From Porphyromonadaceae bacterium (GTDB taxonomy: Bacteria; Bacteroidota; Bacteroidia; Bacteroidales; Dysgonomonadaceae), in assembly GCA_021372865.1 (NCBI GenBank), contig JAJFTO010000013.1:1-64000 (forward strand): 64,000 bases of DNA. Reading direction: 5' to 3'. A program made the position numbers and the translations under genes. Below the pieces are notes generated by a model. The model saw only the letters and a program-made list of their open reading frames with translations, searched no databases and was not told where the DNA came from. Every line of letters begins with the position of its first letter. The stretch's first letter is position 1. This document shows, piece by piece, positions 9,566-19,123 of the stretch.

Positions 9566-11110
9566 TTATTTCGGGTTTAATGTAATTAAGGGGACCATCA
9601 TCTCTTCCATGGAGATGCCTCCATGTTGGAAGCTCTGTGCATAATACGACAGATGATGGTTATAGTTGTTGGGATAGACAAAGAAGTCATTTTGTGTAGC
9701 AAAGATGTAGCGCGTACTCATATGTGGGGCGGGCAGACCGAAGTTTTCAGGATGAAGCATTTCGAAAAGTTTTCTGGGTTCGTATCCCAGATTTTTTCCT
9801 GCCTTGTAACGTAGATTGGTGTTGGTTTCCTTGTCGGCCAGGATCTTTACCCCGTTCTTCACTCTGATGGAGCCATGATCGGTAGTCAGCACAGCCCGGT
9901 ATCCTTTGGCTGCGATTTTTTTAAGCAGTGTATAGAGCGGAGAATGCAAAAACCAGGATTTCGTGAGTGAACGGTATGCCGATTCATCGGCAGTCAGTTC
10001 ACGAATCATTTTCGAATCGGTTCTTGTGTGGGAAAGTGTATCAATGAAATTAAATACCCAGACGTGCAGATCATTTCTTTCCAATTCCAGAAAATGTTTG
10101 TTGAGCTCTTCTGCTTCAGGGTTGGAATTTATTTTCTGGTAAGACAAAAGCGGGAATAATTGTTTTCTTTCCAGTTGTGCCCTGATGAGGGGTTCCTCCT
10201 GAAGGTTTTTACCCTCCTCCTCCCTATCATCGACCCAGACCCCGGGGAACTGTGAAGCAATTTGCCGCGGCATCAATCCGGAAAAAATACTATTCCTCGC
10301 ATATGATGTGGCTGTAGGAAGGATACTGAAATAAAGCGCCTCGTCACAAACGAAAAGGTCGGTGAAAAGGTTTTTTACTGCATACCACTGATCGAGCCGA
10401 AAGTTATCAATCAGAATAAAAAAAAGTTTCTCTCCTCTGGCTATTACCGGAAAAACTGTTTCTTCAAACAATGCGGGACTCATCAGCGGACGATCTGCCT
10501 CCTGCATCATCCATTGTGGGTAACTCTTCCGGATAAATCTGGCGAATGCACTGTTTGCTTCCGTCTTTTGCAATGCATGCAATTCCTTCATCGGGTTCTC
10601 GGCTTGTTCCAACTCTAGCTCCCAATATACCAGTTTCTGATAAAGGGCAGCCCAGTCTCCTGCCGAGCGACATTGATCCGCCTCTTCACTTAACTGATTG
10701 AATATGTGCTGATAATTTAACGTTGTGGCTTCAGAGACAAGCGTTTTCTTGTCGAGTATTTTCTTGATGGTCAGCAACACCTGGCTGGGGTGGACCGGTT
10801 TAATGAGATAATCGGCGATTTTTTTGCCTATCGCACGGTTCATGATTCCTTCATCTTCACTTTTGGTCACCATCACTACCGGTATACCCGGTGCAGCGTC
10901 ATGCAACCCGTTCAGTGTCTCCAGACCGGACAAGCCAGGCATATGTTCGTCGAGAAAGATGATATCGAACAATGTCTCTTTTGTTCTTTCTATTGCATCC
11001 CGTCCGTTATTGGCACACTCCATAAGGTAACCTTTTTCCTCCAGAAAAAGAATATAGGGTTTCAGGAGATCGATCTCGTCGTCCACCCAAAGAAAACGTG
11101 CTTTATTCAT
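9566..11110 (-). CDS. porX: PorX: receiver plus PglZ-type phosphodiesterase, type IX secretion regulator
   Basis: This 514-residue protein matches PorX of Porphyromonas gingivalis in length and layout. The N-terminal CheY-like receiver has acidic residues at LWVDDEID (about 7-14) and the phospho-acceptor Asp at 54 in FLDEHMPG. The C-terminal half (about 210-510) is an alkaline-phosphatase-superfamily PglZ domain. [26 protein letters not shown] (the Thr is the expected nucleophile) and [13 protein letters not shown] supply metal and catalytic residues. PorX with kinase PorY and sigma factor SigP controls type IX secretion genes, and its effector domain cleaves oligonucleotides in characterised members. 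The ATG at 11110 is preferred because a -7 element lies at 11150-11157. Its sensor PorY is not in this window. Confidence 0.93.
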   Translation of the reverse strand: MNKARFLWVDDEIDLLKPYILFLEEKGYLMECANNGRDAIERTKETLFDIIFLDEHMPGLSGLETLNGLHDAAPGIPVVMVTKSEDEGIMNRAIGKKIADYLIKPVHPSQVLLTIKKILDKKTLVSEATTLNYQHIFNQLSEEADQCRSAGDWAALYQKLVYWELELEQAENPMKELHALQKTEANSAFARFIRKSYPQWMMQEADRPLMSPALFEETVFPVIARGEKLFFILIDNFRLDQWYAVKNLFTDLFVCDEALYFSILPTATSYARNSIFSGLMPRQIASQFPGVWVDDREEEGKNLQEEPLIRAQLERKQLFPLLSYQKINSNPEAEELNKHFLELERNDLHVWVFNFIDTLSHTRTDSKMIRELTADESAYRSLTKSWFLHSPLYTLLKKIAAKGYRAVLTTDHGSIRVKNGVKILADKETNTNLRYKAGKNLGYEPRKLFEMLHPENFGLPAPHMSTRYIFATQNDFFVYPNNYNHHLSYYAQSFQHGGISMEEMMVPLITLNPK

Positions 11111-11149
11111 CTTGGTAACCACCCTGTTTCGTCGCTGAAAGAAATTGGG

Positions 11150-11180
11150 CAAATGTATTTATTTCCGCTGTATCTGACAA
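11150..11180 (-). promoter_or_regulatory. Promoter of porX-tsaE
   Basis: The minus strand carries TACATTTG (11157-11150), a full -7 match, with TTG (11180-11178) 20 bases upstream. The predicted transcript would start about 30 bases before the ATG at 11110, and this rules out the longer upstream reading frame start. Confidence 0.65.
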
Positions 11181-11272
11181 TCTTTTTTGCTTTTTTAGGA
11201 GACTCCCCGATCGCAAAGATCCTTATGTACACAATTTAGTAGTAAATTGTTTCTGATTATTGCTAAAAAGAT

Positions 11273-11280
11273 TATATTTG
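11273..11280 (+). promoter_or_regulatory. Putative -7 promoter element for the DUF1080 gene
   Basis: TATATTTG fully matches TAnnTTTG, 19 bases before the ATG at 11300 and 34 before the ATG at 11315. A TTG at 11247-11249 is upstream with a slightly long 23-base spacer. Confidence 0.6.
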
Positions 11281-11299
11281 TGGGAAAGATAATCACTTA

Positions 11300-11956
11300 A
11301 TGAATGTAAACACAATGATACAAAAAAACATCCTCTCCACAGTTATTTTATCAGTACTGTTCATCTCGGGTTGTACAAAACCCTCTGAAAAGATTTTCAA
11401 TGGAAAAAATCTCTCAAACTGGAATTTCGTTGTCAAGGAGAACGCAGTTCCTGCAGATCAGATATACACCGTGCGGGAAGGTATGATCATTGTAAAAGGT
11501 GAGCCACTGGGTTATATGTATACACAGGAGAAATACAGCAACTTCATGCTGGAGCTGGAATACAGATGGGGAGGTGAGGCAAGCAACAGTGGTGTTTTCT
11601 TCCTCATAGAAGAACCCTCCAACCCATTTCCAAAAGGTATTGAATGCCAGCTCAAAGCTGACAAGGCAGGGGATCTTGTCTTGTTGTCGGGAGCCGACCT
11701 GAAAGAATATGTCCTTCCCGAAGGAGTTACGGAAAGGCCCAAATTTCCGGTAATAGAAAAAAAGGAATCATCGAGTGAAAAGCCTGTCGGTGAATGGAAC
11801 AAGGTGAAGATTACAGTCAAGGGTGGATTCATAGAGGTTTATATAAACGATGTGTTTCAGAATAGCGCCACCAGCGAAGTGAAAGAGGGACACATCGGAC
11901 TGCAAAGTGAAGGAAAGGAAATTCAATTCCGGAACCTTATGCTTGAAAAGTTGTAA
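11300..11956 (+). CDS. DUF1080 (3-keto-disaccharide hydrolase-like) lipoprotein
   Basis: This 218-residue lipoprotein has a lipobox (FISGC) and one DUF1080 jelly-roll domain, recognisable from IFNGKNLSNWNF near the start, DFMLELEYR-type strand NFMLELEYRWG, SNSGVFF, and GEWNKVKITVKGG towards the end. Family members include exported 3-keto-glycoside hydrolases, and others are only concanavalin-like binding modules. The start could also be the ATG at 11315, which gives a more standard lipoprotein signal and a longer leader after the predicted promoter. The next gene, rocD, begins 27 bases later, but no metabolic link to it is obvious. Confidence 0.82.
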   Translation: MNVNTMIQKNILSTVILSVLFISGCTKPSEKIFNGKNLSNWNFVVKENAVPADQIYTVREGMIIVKGEPLGYMYTQEKYSNFMLELEYRWGGEASNSGVFFLIEEPSNPFPKGIECQLKADKAGDLVLLSGADLKEYVLPEGVTERPKFPVIEKKESSSEKPVGEWNKVKITVKGGFIEVYINDVFQNSATSEVKEGHIGLQSEGKEIQFRNLMLEKL

Positions 11957-11983
11957 AATTGACTTACGCAATACGCAGATAAA

Positions 11984-13219
11984 ATGATTTCACAGCGACC
12001 TGAAGATTATATCGGTTTGGAAGAGAAATATGGGGCACACAATTACCATCCGCTTCCTGTAGTGTTGTCGGAGGGAAAGGGATGTTATGTGTGGGATGTG
12101 AAAGGCAAAAGGTATTTCGATTTTTTATCTGCTTATTCAGCTGTGAACCAGGGTCATTGCCACCCAAAAATTGTGGCTGCCCTCCAGGAACAGGCGAATA
12201 AACTGTGCCTTACTTCCCGCGCTTTTTATAATGACGCACTGGGCCCCTACGAAAAGTATATGCACGACTACTTTGGTTACGACAAAATTCTCCCTATGAA
12301 CAGTGGCGCAGAGGCAGTGGAGACGGCACTCAAGCTGGCGCGCAAATGGGGATACCTGAAAAAAGGTATTCCGGAGAACGAAGCCATCATCGTAGCCTGC
12401 AATGGTAACTTCCACGGACGCACCATCACCATTGTGTCGCTCTCCAGTGATTCTGAAGCCCGGGGCGAATACGGACCTTACACCCCTGGAATTGAAGTGA
12501 TTCCATATAACGATGCAGAAGCATTGTCGTCGCTTTTTGAAGAAAAAGCAGCATCCATCGCCGGATTTTTGGTGGAGCCCATACAGGGTGAGGCGGGAGT
12601 AAATGTACCGGATGAAGGATATTTGAAACAATGCGATGCGCTGTGTAAGAGACACAATGTACTATTTATCGCCGATGAAATACAGACCGGGATAGGACGT
12701 ACCGGCAGGCTGCTCTGCTGCGATCACGAGGACGTACGTCCCGACATCCTGATTTTGGGAAAAGCACTCTCCGGAGGTGTGTTGCCCGTTTCAGCTGTAC
12801 TGGCCGATGACGAGGTCATGCTGACCATTCAACCGGGGCAACATGGTTCTACTTTCGGTGGATTTCCACTTGCCTGTAAAGTGGCCATGGCCGCTCTGGA
12901 GGTAGTGAAAGAGGAAAATCTGGCGGAAAAAGCCGAAAAACTGGGTAAAATATTCCGCGACGGGGTGAGGGCCATTAAGAGTCCCTTCATTAGGCAAGTC
13001 AGGGGAAAAGGTTTGCTCAACGCCATTGTGATTGCTCCCCATAAAAGGAAGGAAGCGTGGGATTTGTGCCTGGAAATGGCGGAAAGTGGCCTGCTTGCGA
13101 AGCCCACACATGGTGACATCATCCGTTTTGCACCACCACTGGTGATTACAGAAGAGGAGTTAATGGACGCGATTGATATTATAAAGGAGTCGATCAAATC
13201 TTTGGAAGCTGCGCAATAG
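11984..13219 (+). CDS. rocD: Ornithine-oxo-acid aminotransferase
   Basis: This 411-residue PLP enzyme of aminotransferase class III interconverts ornithine plus 2-oxoglutarate with glutamate 5-semialdehyde plus glutamate. Seen are [19 protein letters not shown] (phosphate-binding region), [18 protein letters not shown] and the PLP lysine in [17 protein letters not shown] and the C-terminal RFAPPLVIT segment fit ornithine aminotransferases rather than acetylornithine ones. It lies directly upstream of a CtlX-like hydrolase, so the pair would convert citrulline through ornithine to glutamate semialdehyde. Confidence 0.93.
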   Translation: MISQRPEDYIGLEEKYGAHNYHPLPVVLSEGKGCYVWDVKGKRYFDFLSAYSAVNQGHCHPKIVAALQEQANKLCLTSRAFYNDALGPYEKYMHDYFGYDKILPMNSGAEAVETALKLARKWGYLKKGIPENEAIIVACNGNFHGRTITIVSLSSDSEARGEYGPYTPGIEVIPYNDAEALSSLFEEKAASIAGFLVEPIQGEAGVNVPDEGYLKQCDALCKRHNVLFIADEIQTGIGRTGRLLCCDHEDVRPDILILGKALSGGVLPVSAVLADDEVMLTIQPGQHGSTFGGFPLACKVAMAALEVVKEENLAEKAEKLGKIFRDGVRAIKSPFIRQVRGKGLLNAIVIAPHKRKEAWDLCLEMAESGLLAKPTHGDIIRFAPPLVITEEELMDAIDIIKESIKSLEAAQ

Positions 13220-13268
13220 GCAGATGATATTTGATAACCCTGCCGCTTGATTCTGATAATTTGATTTT

Positions 13269-14171
13269 ATGCAAACAACTTCAAAACTACTCATGGTCCG
13301 CCCTGCCCGATTTGCGTTTAACGCGGAGACGGCACAAAACAACTTTTTTCAGCAGAAGGTGGAGGGTATTTCTGTGGCTGAAAAAGCAGTGGAAGAGTTT
13401 GATGCCTTTGTAAAGCTACTGCGGGGAAATGATGTGGATGTAACGGTCGTACAGGACACGCCGGAACCTCCGACGCCCGACTCCCTTTTTCCCAACAACT
13501 GGTTTTCCTCTCACATTACGGGAGAGCTGGTGCTTTATCCCATGTTTGCCGAAAGTCGTAGAATGGAGAGAAAACAGGGAATTATAGACCTCCTTCGCAG
13601 GAAGATGAATCACCGGAAACTGGTCGACCTGACCCATTGGGAGAAAGAAAACGAGTTCCTGGAAGGTACGGGCAGCATGGTGCTCGATCGACGGAAACGA
13701 ATAGCGTACTGTTGCCGTTCACCCCGCACTTCCGAAAAAGTACTGGCAGATTTTTGCTCCCGCATGAGTTACGATGCGATTGTCTTTGATGCACGCGATC
13801 AGGGAGGAAATTCCATTTACCATACCAATGTGATGATGGCGATTGGGACTCAGGTTGCCATCGTCTGTCTTGACTCGATCCGGGATCCGGGCGAGCGGCA
13901 AAAAGTAACCGCAGGACTGACTGCTGCCGGCAAGATCATCGTGGATATATCACTTGATCAGGTAGCCTGTTTTGCAGGGAACATGCTTGAAGTAAAAAGC
14001 CGCAACGGCACACCCCTTATGGTGATGTCGGCCTCGGCACGCAATGCCCTGACACCAGCGCAGGAATCAACCATCGCCACCTTCAGCAGGGTCCTGGCCC
14101 CCGATTTGCAAACTATTGAGACCGTGGGCGGGGGATCGGCCCGTTGTATGTTGGCAGAGATATTTTATTGA
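13269..14171 (+). CDS. ctlX: CtlX-like citrulline hydrolase (amidinotransferase/arginine deiminase fold)
   Basis: This 300-residue protein belongs to the guanidine-group-modifying superfamily in the subgroup annotated as citrulline-utilisation hydrolase CtlX. Diagnostic segments are [17 protein letters not shown] near the start, [21 protein letters not shown] (acidic catalytic region), [14 protein letters not shown] (catalytic His) and GGGSARCML with the nucleophilic Cys at 293. It would hydrolyse citrulline to ornithine, ammonia and CO2, feeding RocD encoded 49 bases upstream. Dimethylarginine or arginine as substrate cannot be excluded. It is cytoplasmic, with no signal peptide. Confidence 0.85.
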   Translation: MQTTSKLLMVRPARFAFNAETAQNNFFQQKVEGISVAEKAVEEFDAFVKLLRGNDVDVTVVQDTPEPPTPDSLFPNNWFSSHITGELVLYPMFAESRRMERKQGIIDLLRRKMNHRKLVDLTHWEKENEFLEGTGSMVLDRRKRIAYCCRSPRTSEKVLADFCSRMSYDAIVFDARDQGGNSIYHTNVMMAIGTQVAIVCLDSIRDPGERQKVTAGLTAAGKIIVDISLDQVACFAGNMLEVKSRNGTPLMVMSASARNALTPAQESTIATFSRVLAPDLQTIETVGGGSARCMLAEIFY

Positions 14172-14202
14172 CACTTTTATTCAACTCCTTAATCAAAAAA
14201 TT

Positions 14203-14625
14203 ATGTCATTTAGATCAGAACTGAAAGAATTTTTAATGCGCGGCAGCGTCGTAGACATGGCCGTGGGTATTGTAATTGGTGGTGCTTTCGGAAAGATTGT
14301 CACCTCATTTGTGAACGACATCCTGATGCCGCCTCTTGCATTGATCTCGAACCAGGGTCAATTCGCCGACCTGAAAGTTGTATTGAGACAAGCAGTCATG
14401 GAGGGTGCAGAAGTAGTTACGCCCGCCGTAACTTGGAACTATGGCGCCTTTATTCAGGCCATCGTAGACTTCCTGATTATTGGCACCGCCATTTTCCTGG
14501 TGATCAAGGCGATGAATTCGATGAAACGGAAGAAAGAAGAGGCGCCAGCTCCGGCACCGGCACCAGAACCCACCAAGGAAGAAGTATTGCTCACCGAGAT
14601 TCGCGATTTGTTGAAAAACAAATAA
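14203..14625 (+). CDS. mscL: Large-conductance mechanosensitive channel
   Basis: This 140-residue protein is the homopentameric osmotic safety valve Msc[22 protein letters not shown] forms TM1 with the gate, FVNDILMPP the loop, and [21 protein letters not shown]2. The cytoplasmic tail has a Pro-Ala-rich stretch ([12 protein letters not shown]) before the terminal helix. The ATG at 14203 aligns with the family start; upstream in-frame codons overlap the ctlX end. A terminator follows at 14658-14691. Confidence 0.96.
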   Translation: MSFRSELKEFLMRGSVVDMAVGIVIGGAFGKIVTSFVNDILMPPLALISNQGQFADLKVVLRQAVMEGAEVVTPAVTWNYGAFIQAIVDFLIIGTAIFLVIKAMNSMKRKKEEAPAPAPAPEPTKEEVLLTEIRDLLKNK

Positions 14626-14657
14626 TTCCTTTCAAATTGAAGGATTGTCATTCATTT

Positions 14658-14691
14658 CGTCCGGTCGGCACCTGATCGGGCGATTTTTTTT
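14658..14691 (+). terminator. Terminator after mscL
   Basis: A 9-bp stem (14658-14666 with 14674-14682, including two G-T wobble pairs) with a 7-base loop is followed by a run of eight T. Confidence 0.75.
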
Positions 14692-14751
14692 GTAACCGAT
14701 TTGTCGCAAGGGTAGTCATATGGATGTAAATCAAAATTATTCACTATTTAA

Positions 14752-15159
14752 ATGTTTTCAACTATGGAAGAGTTAATACCGATTATTGCTATAGTTTGCA
14801 CCATCGGCCTGCCGGTTATCGCAGGATGGATACTGGGAATACAATGGATCAGGGCCCGCAATGCAGAACGAATGGGACTCATCAACCAGGGAATTATTCC
14901 ACCGGATCGTACGCCAAAAAGGAAATCAGACCCAAATCGGCTTGTATCGCTCAGAAACGGTATCGTGCTGATCGCACTGGGTATCGGAATAATCGTGGGA
15001 TTTCTCTGCTCTGAATACCTCGTGATTGGCCAGGGGAATGAATTTTGGATGACGGGCGCCAGCGTGGTCTTTTTCCTGGGCGTGGGTTATCTGATTTACT
15101 TCCTGATTGTACAAAAAATGCCGGTCCACCGGTTTAGGGAGGAGTCGGAACAGGAATAA
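14752..15159 (+). CDS. DUF6249-like small membrane protein
   Basis: This 135-residue protein has an N-terminal hydrophobic helix (about 7-30) and two more towards the C terminus (about 68-85 and 98-117). Between them is a basic cytoplasmic loop with INQGIIPPDRTPKRK. It resembles the DUF6249 family that often accompanies ECF sigma factors in Bacteroidota. The next gene, an ECF sigma factor, starts 9 bases later, so this looks like the first gene of a sigma-factor operon. A second ATG at 14764 is an alternative start. Function unknown; a regulatory or sensory role is inferred from position only. Confidence 0.7.
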   Translation: MFSTMEELIPIIAIVCTIGLPVIAGWILGIQWIRARNAERMGLINQGIIPPDRTPKRKSDPNRLVSLRNGIVLIALGIGIIVGFLCSEYLVIGQGNEFWMTGASVVFFLGVGYLIYFLIVQKMPVHRFREESEQE

Positions 15160-15168
15160 CCCCTTGCA

Positions 15169-15728
15169 ATGAACGAAAACCAACGTGTACAACAGGTGCT
15201 TTCGGGCAACACTTCCGCGTTTGCATATTTTGTCGAAGCATATCAGGACATGGCCATCACCATCGCCTACCGGATTTGCGGCAACATGCAGGATGCGGAA
15301 GATGTCGTGCAGGAAAGTTATGTAAAGGCATTCCGGAATCTGCGTAGTTTTCGCTCCGACAGTAAATTTTCCACCTGGCTCTATCGCATTGTCTACAACA
15401 CGGCCATCTCCCTCACAAAGACACAAATGTGGACGGGCAGCAGGGAGGCTGTAATGGCGGACGACCTGTCCAATCTTGCAGACAACACGTTTGAATTAAT
15501 ATGGATGAGAAGGAGCGGAGAGAAATTGTGGCCGAAGTGATGAAGAAGATACCTGCAGGTGATGCTCTACTACTTACACTCTACTATCTGGAGGATAATC
15601 CGGTCAAAGAGATTGCAAAGATCACTGGCCTGAACGAACCTAATGTAAAGGTAAAACTGTTCAGGGCGCGGAAACTTTTCAAAGAAATGGTTGTTTCAAA
15701 TTACGGAATACAGATAACAGGTTCATAA
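15169..15728 (+). pseudogene. ECF sigma factor interrupted by a frameshift
   Basis: Two overlapping reading frames together make one sigma-70 family ECF factor of about 186 residues. The first (15169-15540) has the region 2 signature DAEDVVQESYVKAFRNL and STWLYRIVYNTA, which contact core polymerase and the -10 DNA. After about residue 110 (NTFELI) its reading becomes meaningless and stops. The second (15501-15728) begins MDEKERREIVAEVMKKIP and holds region 4 with LYYLEDNPVKEIAKITGL and VKLFRARKLF, the DNA-reading helix-turn-helix. A single lost base between about 15495 and 15530 would account for this. It may be a sequencing error, a true inactivation, or a deliberately split sigma factor using the ATG at 15501. 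Confidence 0.8.
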
Positions 15729-15729
15729 A

Positions 15730-16113
15730 ATGATCATCATGATAGATAAGTATAATAAGGAAAGGGAAGACGAGAAATTACGCCATATCCTGTCATCGAC
15801 TAAAATAGAGGCACCGGAGAACCTGAAGCATCGCATCATGCGGCAGGTTGAAGCAGAATACTCACTCGTTCCGGGAAGCGGGAAACCGATCAAAGAATCG
15901 GGAAATATCCTGAAGGAGATGGGGACGCTCTTTGGTACCATGTACGCCGTGTTGGCAGTCCTGATTGCAGGTGCCTGGTTCCTTTTTGGCCAGGAATTTC
16001 TGCTTTCTCCCCAATTTGTGGGAACAATGGTCCTGGTGGCTTCCATATTCAGCCTGTTGTGGCTGATTTCACGACTGGACTCCCACCTGAGGGAAAAGAA
16101 ACGAATCCGTTGA
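15730..16113 (+). CDS. Small membrane protein, probable partner of the ECF sigma factor
   Basis: This 127-residue protein starts two bases after the sigma-factor stop, so translation is probably coupled. The first 70 residues are charged and soluble (KLRHILSSTKIEAPENLKHRIMRQVE), and two hydrophobic helices follow (about 74-91 and 95-113), ending in a basic tail. Small membrane proteins placed right after ECF sigma genes are often anti-sigma factors. No zinc-binding ZAS motif (HxxxCxxC) is visible, so this would be an atypical one. A second ATG lies at 15739. Function is inferred from position. Confidence 0.65.
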   Translation: MIIMIDKYNKEREDEKLRHILSSTKIEAPENLKHRIMRQVEAEYSLVPGSGKPIKESGNILKEMGTLFGTMYAVLAVLIAGAWFLFGQEFLLSPQFVGTMVLVASIFSLLWLISRLDSHLREKKRIR

Positions 16114-16128
16114 TTTAGGACGTTCCGG

Positions 16129-17001
16129 CTATCCCCCGGTCAGCTCTATCTTTGCTTTTGCCAGTACTTCAGGTGATTCGGCAGGCGGATAACGCAAATC
16201 GAGTGATCTGAACAGATCCAGAATAATATCTCCCACCGCCACACGGGTAAAAAACTTCTTATCGGCCGGAATCACAAACCAGGGTGCATATGGTTTGGAT
16301 GTTTTTTCAAGCATCTCTTCAAATGCCTGATCATAAGCATCCCATTGCGCGCGGGCATAAAGGTCGGCCGAGCTGAATTTCCAGTTTTTATCCGGTTCGT
16401 CGATACGGGCAAGAAAACGTTCTTTCTGCTCCTCCTTAGAGACATGCAGAAAAAATTTCAAAATGCGCATTCCGTTCTGATACAGATGTTTTTCAATTGC
16501 ATTGATACTTTCATAACGCTGTTCCCAGAATGGCTGACCGATCTTGTTCACTGTTTCGTAACCGGGAATGCGTTCATTCAGTATCCATTGCGGATTCACC
16601 CGGGTGGCCAATACATTTTCATAGTGGGAGCGATTGAAGATCTCAATCATTCCTCGTTGCGGAAGTGCAACGTAATGCCGCCAGAAATAGTCATGTTCCA
16701 GCTCGTTGCGCGTAGGTGTCTTGAAGCTGTGTACCCGGCAACCCTGCGGGTTGATGCCCGACATCACATGCCGTATCACACCGTCTTTGCCGGCCGCATC
16801 CCTTGCCTGCAGGATAATCAGCAGTGAGTAACGGTCATCGGCATAAAACATCTCCTGCAGCTTCTCCAGTTCCCGGATGTTCTCTTTGATCTCTTCTTTC
16901 GCTGTCTTTTTTGTGAAACCACCATCCTCGCGGGTGGGACAGTTACTAAGGCTGACCTTTGAGCCTTCTTTCACAAGGAATTTGCTGTAATCGAAATTCA
17001 T
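16129..17001 (-). CDS. ppk2: Polyphosphate kinase 2 family phosphotransferase
   Basis: This 290-residue protein is a single-domain PPK2, which phosphorylates AMP, ADP or GDP from polyphosphate. The Walker A region ARDAAGKDG (about 66-74) is followed by HVMSGINPQGCRVHSF, the lid segment with FWRHY and LPQRGMIEIFNRSHYE containing Walker B. These order and length features fit the PPK2 family. The class (AMP versus ADP preference) cannot be assigned with certainty. It is the last gene of the apparent GNAT-parE-coaD-ctp-ppk2 run, with 6 bases separating it from ctp. It ends 15 bases from the convergent gene at 16113. Confidence 0.9.
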   Translation of the reverse strand: MNFDYSKFLVKEGSKVSLSNCPTREDGGFTKKTAKEEIKENIRELEKLQEMFYADDRYSLLIILQARDAAGKDGVIRHVMSGINPQGCRVHSFKTPTRNELEHDYFWRHYVALPQRGMIEIFNRSHYENVLATRVNPQWILNERIPGYETVNKIGQPFWEQRYESINAIEKHLYQNGMRILKFFLHVSKEEQKERFLARIDEPDKNWKFSSADLYARAQWDAYDQAFEEMLEKTSKPYAPWFVIPADKKFFTRVAVGDIILDLFRSLDLRYPPAESPEVLAKAKIELTGG

Positions 17002-17007
17002 GGTTTC

Positions 17008-18630
17008 TTATTTTTGATGTGCCACATTGCTTCCAATTCCTTTGAGCAAACCTTCGTATCGCTGATCATCCGAAATGATCCGGAATCCTTCGGCGAAAAT
17101 ATCATTCTCTTTGTTGATAATTCGGAAAAATGCCGATGAATCATAAAGGTCACGCCCTATCAATGCCTTCAGTTGCACAAAAATAAGATTTTTAGACCGA
17201 CCGTACTCCTCATCGCTCCATTTCACCTGTTCTGTCTCCGCTACCGAACGCAAGCGCTGTTCCATCTCCTCCGACACACGAAAGTTCTCAATGAACTTAA
17301 GCACGTCGGGATATTGCTGCAATAAACTGCTTCTCCGGTTATCCACTTCCGAAATTGCTACCCTGTTGATTACCCCTTTTGCATTCAGATTGGCATGAAG
17401 CATCGTCCCCGCAGTGGTATCCATCGGCACAAAATAATCGGGCATGATTCCACCGCCTCCATAGACTGTACGTTTGTTTACCATTGTTTTGTATTTCAAC
17501 GAATCCGGAAAGTGAATGCTGTCGGCAACGAACAATTCACCGTGCGTATACCGGTTCATAAAATCCTGGTCGTACGCATCTTTATTGCCCACCTCATAAG
17601 GTTTCTGGATACTCCTTCCGGAAGGAGTGTAGTAGCGCGCCACAGTCAGCCTGATCATGGTACCATCGGGCAGAGGGAGCTGGCGTTGTACCAGTCCTTT
17701 GCCGAAGGTTCTTCTTCCCACGACAATTCCTCTGTCCCAGTCCTGTAGTGCTCCGGCGAGGATTTCGCTAGCCGATGCAGAAGCTTCGTTGACCAGCACC
17801 ACCAGCCTGCCTCCCTGCAGTTCACCCCCTTCGGTGGCATTCATCGTGTAACGGGGTTGATTTTTTCCTTCGGTATAGACGATCACCCTGGAATCGCCCA
17901 GAAACTCGTCAGCTATATCATTGGCTGTCTGAAGAATGCCCCCTCCATTGTCGGTAAGATCAAAAATCAGGTGTTTCATTCCTTTCGCTTTCAATCCACC
18001 TTCCGCTTGTTTAAACTCGTCGGCGGAAGAAATACCGAACCTACTCAGGCGAATGTAGCCGATATCATTTGTCACCATATAGGCTGCGTCGATACTGGTG
18101 ATGGGTATCTTATCGCGCACGATACGAAACTCCATCCGTTGCGGAACACCGCGTCTCTGCACCTCCACATTCACGACGGTACCTTTGGGGCCGCGAAGAC
18201 GTTTGATCACGTCCTGGTTGTTCATCTTCACGCCGGCAATCAGCGTATCATTCACCCGGATGATCTTGTCGCCCGGCATGATGCCCACCTTTTGCGACGG
18301 CCCACCGGAGATTACCTCCATCACATAAAGCGTATCGGTGAGCATGTTAAAGGATATACCTATGCCGTCGAAATTACCTTGCAACGGCTCGTTCATGGCA
18401 CGCACCTCCTCTTCATTCAGATAGGAGGAATGGGGATCCAGTTTTGCCAACATTGCCCGTATGGCGGCCTCGGTGAGTTCTTTTGAATTCACATCATCCA
18501 CATACAACCCATTGATTAACTGCAGCGTTCGCTCCAGTTTTACTCCTTCGGGTGTAGGCCTGAATTGTGCCTGAACACTCCCCGATAACAGGAGTATTCC
18601 CACGGCCATCGCCATTATTCTTTTTTGCAT
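17008..18630 (-). CDS. Carboxy-terminal processing protease, S41 family
   Basis: This 540-residue exported protease has a signal peptide (about 1-21, ending VQAQ), an N-terminal helical segment, a PDZ domain (about 90-170, with DGIGISFNM and GDKIIRVND) and an S41 catalytic domain. The catalytic Ser sits in NEASASASEIL and the Lys in RRTFGKGLVQ, as in CtpA/Prc. A C-terminal extension of about 150 residues continues beyond the catalytic core. It would cleave periplasmic proteins near their C termini. It begins 18 bases downstream of coaD, an arrangement that suggests co-transcription with housekeeping genes. Confidence 0.92.
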   Translation of the reverse strand: MQKRIMAMAVGILLLSGSVQAQFRPTPEGVKLERTLQLINGLYVDDVNSKELTEAAIRAMLAKLDPHSSYLNEEEVRAMNEPLQGNFDGIGISFNMLTDTLYVMEVISGGPSQKVGIMPGDKIIRVNDTLIAGVKMNNQDVIKRLRGPKGTVVNVEVQRRGVPQRMEFRIVRDKIPITSIDAAYMVTNDIGYIRLSRFGISSADEFKQAEGGLKAKGMKHLIFDLTDNGGGILQTANDIADEFLGDSRVIVYTEGKNQPRYTMNATEGGELQGGRLVVLVNEASASASEILAGALQDWDRGIVVGRRTFGKGLVQRQLPLPDGTMIRLTVARYYTPSGRSIQKPYEVGNKDAYDQDFMNRYTHGELFVADSIHFPDSLKYKTMVNKRTVYGGGGIMPDYFVPMDTTAGTMLHANLNAKGVINRVAISEVDNRRSSLLQQYPDVLKFIENFRVSEEMEQRLRSVAETEQVKWSDEEYGRSKNLIFVQLKALIGRDLYDSSAFFRIINKENDIFAEGFRIISDDQRYEGLLKGIGSNVAHQK

Positions 18631-18648
18631 TGTTTTTTTGTTAGGGGA

Positions 18649-19122
18649 TTATATCTTCATTCCGCGGGGAATAAAGTGACTGACATCGTGTCCGTAACGC
18701 AGCAACTCCCTCACATGGGTGGAGCTGATGTGTGTAAGATCCGGTTCAGTAAATAATACAAACGTCTCTATTCCCGAAATGGTTCGGTTCATGTCGGCAA
18801 TTGTCTTTTCATATTCAAAGTCGATCACCGAACGGATACCTCGCAGGATGTAACGGGCGCCGACCTCCTGTGCGAAACGAATTGTGAGCGAGTCATAACT
18901 CTCAACCTTTACACGCGGCTCTTCACGATAAAAATCCCGAATCATCCCGATCCTCTTCTCCAGTGTAAAGTATGACTTCTTAGCTTCATTGACTCCGATG
19001 GCGATCACAATTTCATCCATCAGGGCCAGTCCTCTGCGTACCAGCGATTCATGCCCGATGGTGAAGGGATCGAAAGTGCCCGGGAACAGGGCTATTCGCT
19101 TTTCGGGGTCGTTAGGTTTCAT
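18649..19122 (-). CDS. coaD: Pantetheine-phosphate adenylyltransferase
   Basis: This 157-residue enzyme makes dephospho-CoA from 4'-phosphopantetheine and ATP, the penultimate step of CoA synthesis. The nucleotidyltransferase motif is [13 protein letters not shown] near residue 15, with TIGH as the (H/T)xGH motif. [14 protein letters not shown] and [10 protein letters not shown] are the other family blocks. Length is typical. It begins one base after the parE stop, so the genes are tightly coupled. Confidence 0.95.
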   Translation of the reverse strand: MKPNDPEKRIALFPGTFDPFTIGHESLVRRGLALMDEIVIAIGVNEAKKSYFTLEKRIGMIRDFYREEPRVKVESYDSLTIRFAQEVGARYILRGIRSVIDFEYEKTIADMNRTISGIETFVLFTEPDLTHISSTHVRELLRYGHDVSHFIPRGMKI

Positions 19123-19123
19123 G

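Noticed and set aside
15495..15535. Programmed -1 frameshift in the sigma factor gene
   Set aside because: No slippery heptamer or downstream structure was seen in the overlap; a lost base is simpler.
17857..18486. 209-codon plus-strand frame inside the S41 protease gene
   Set aside because: Antisense shadow of a well-supported protease.
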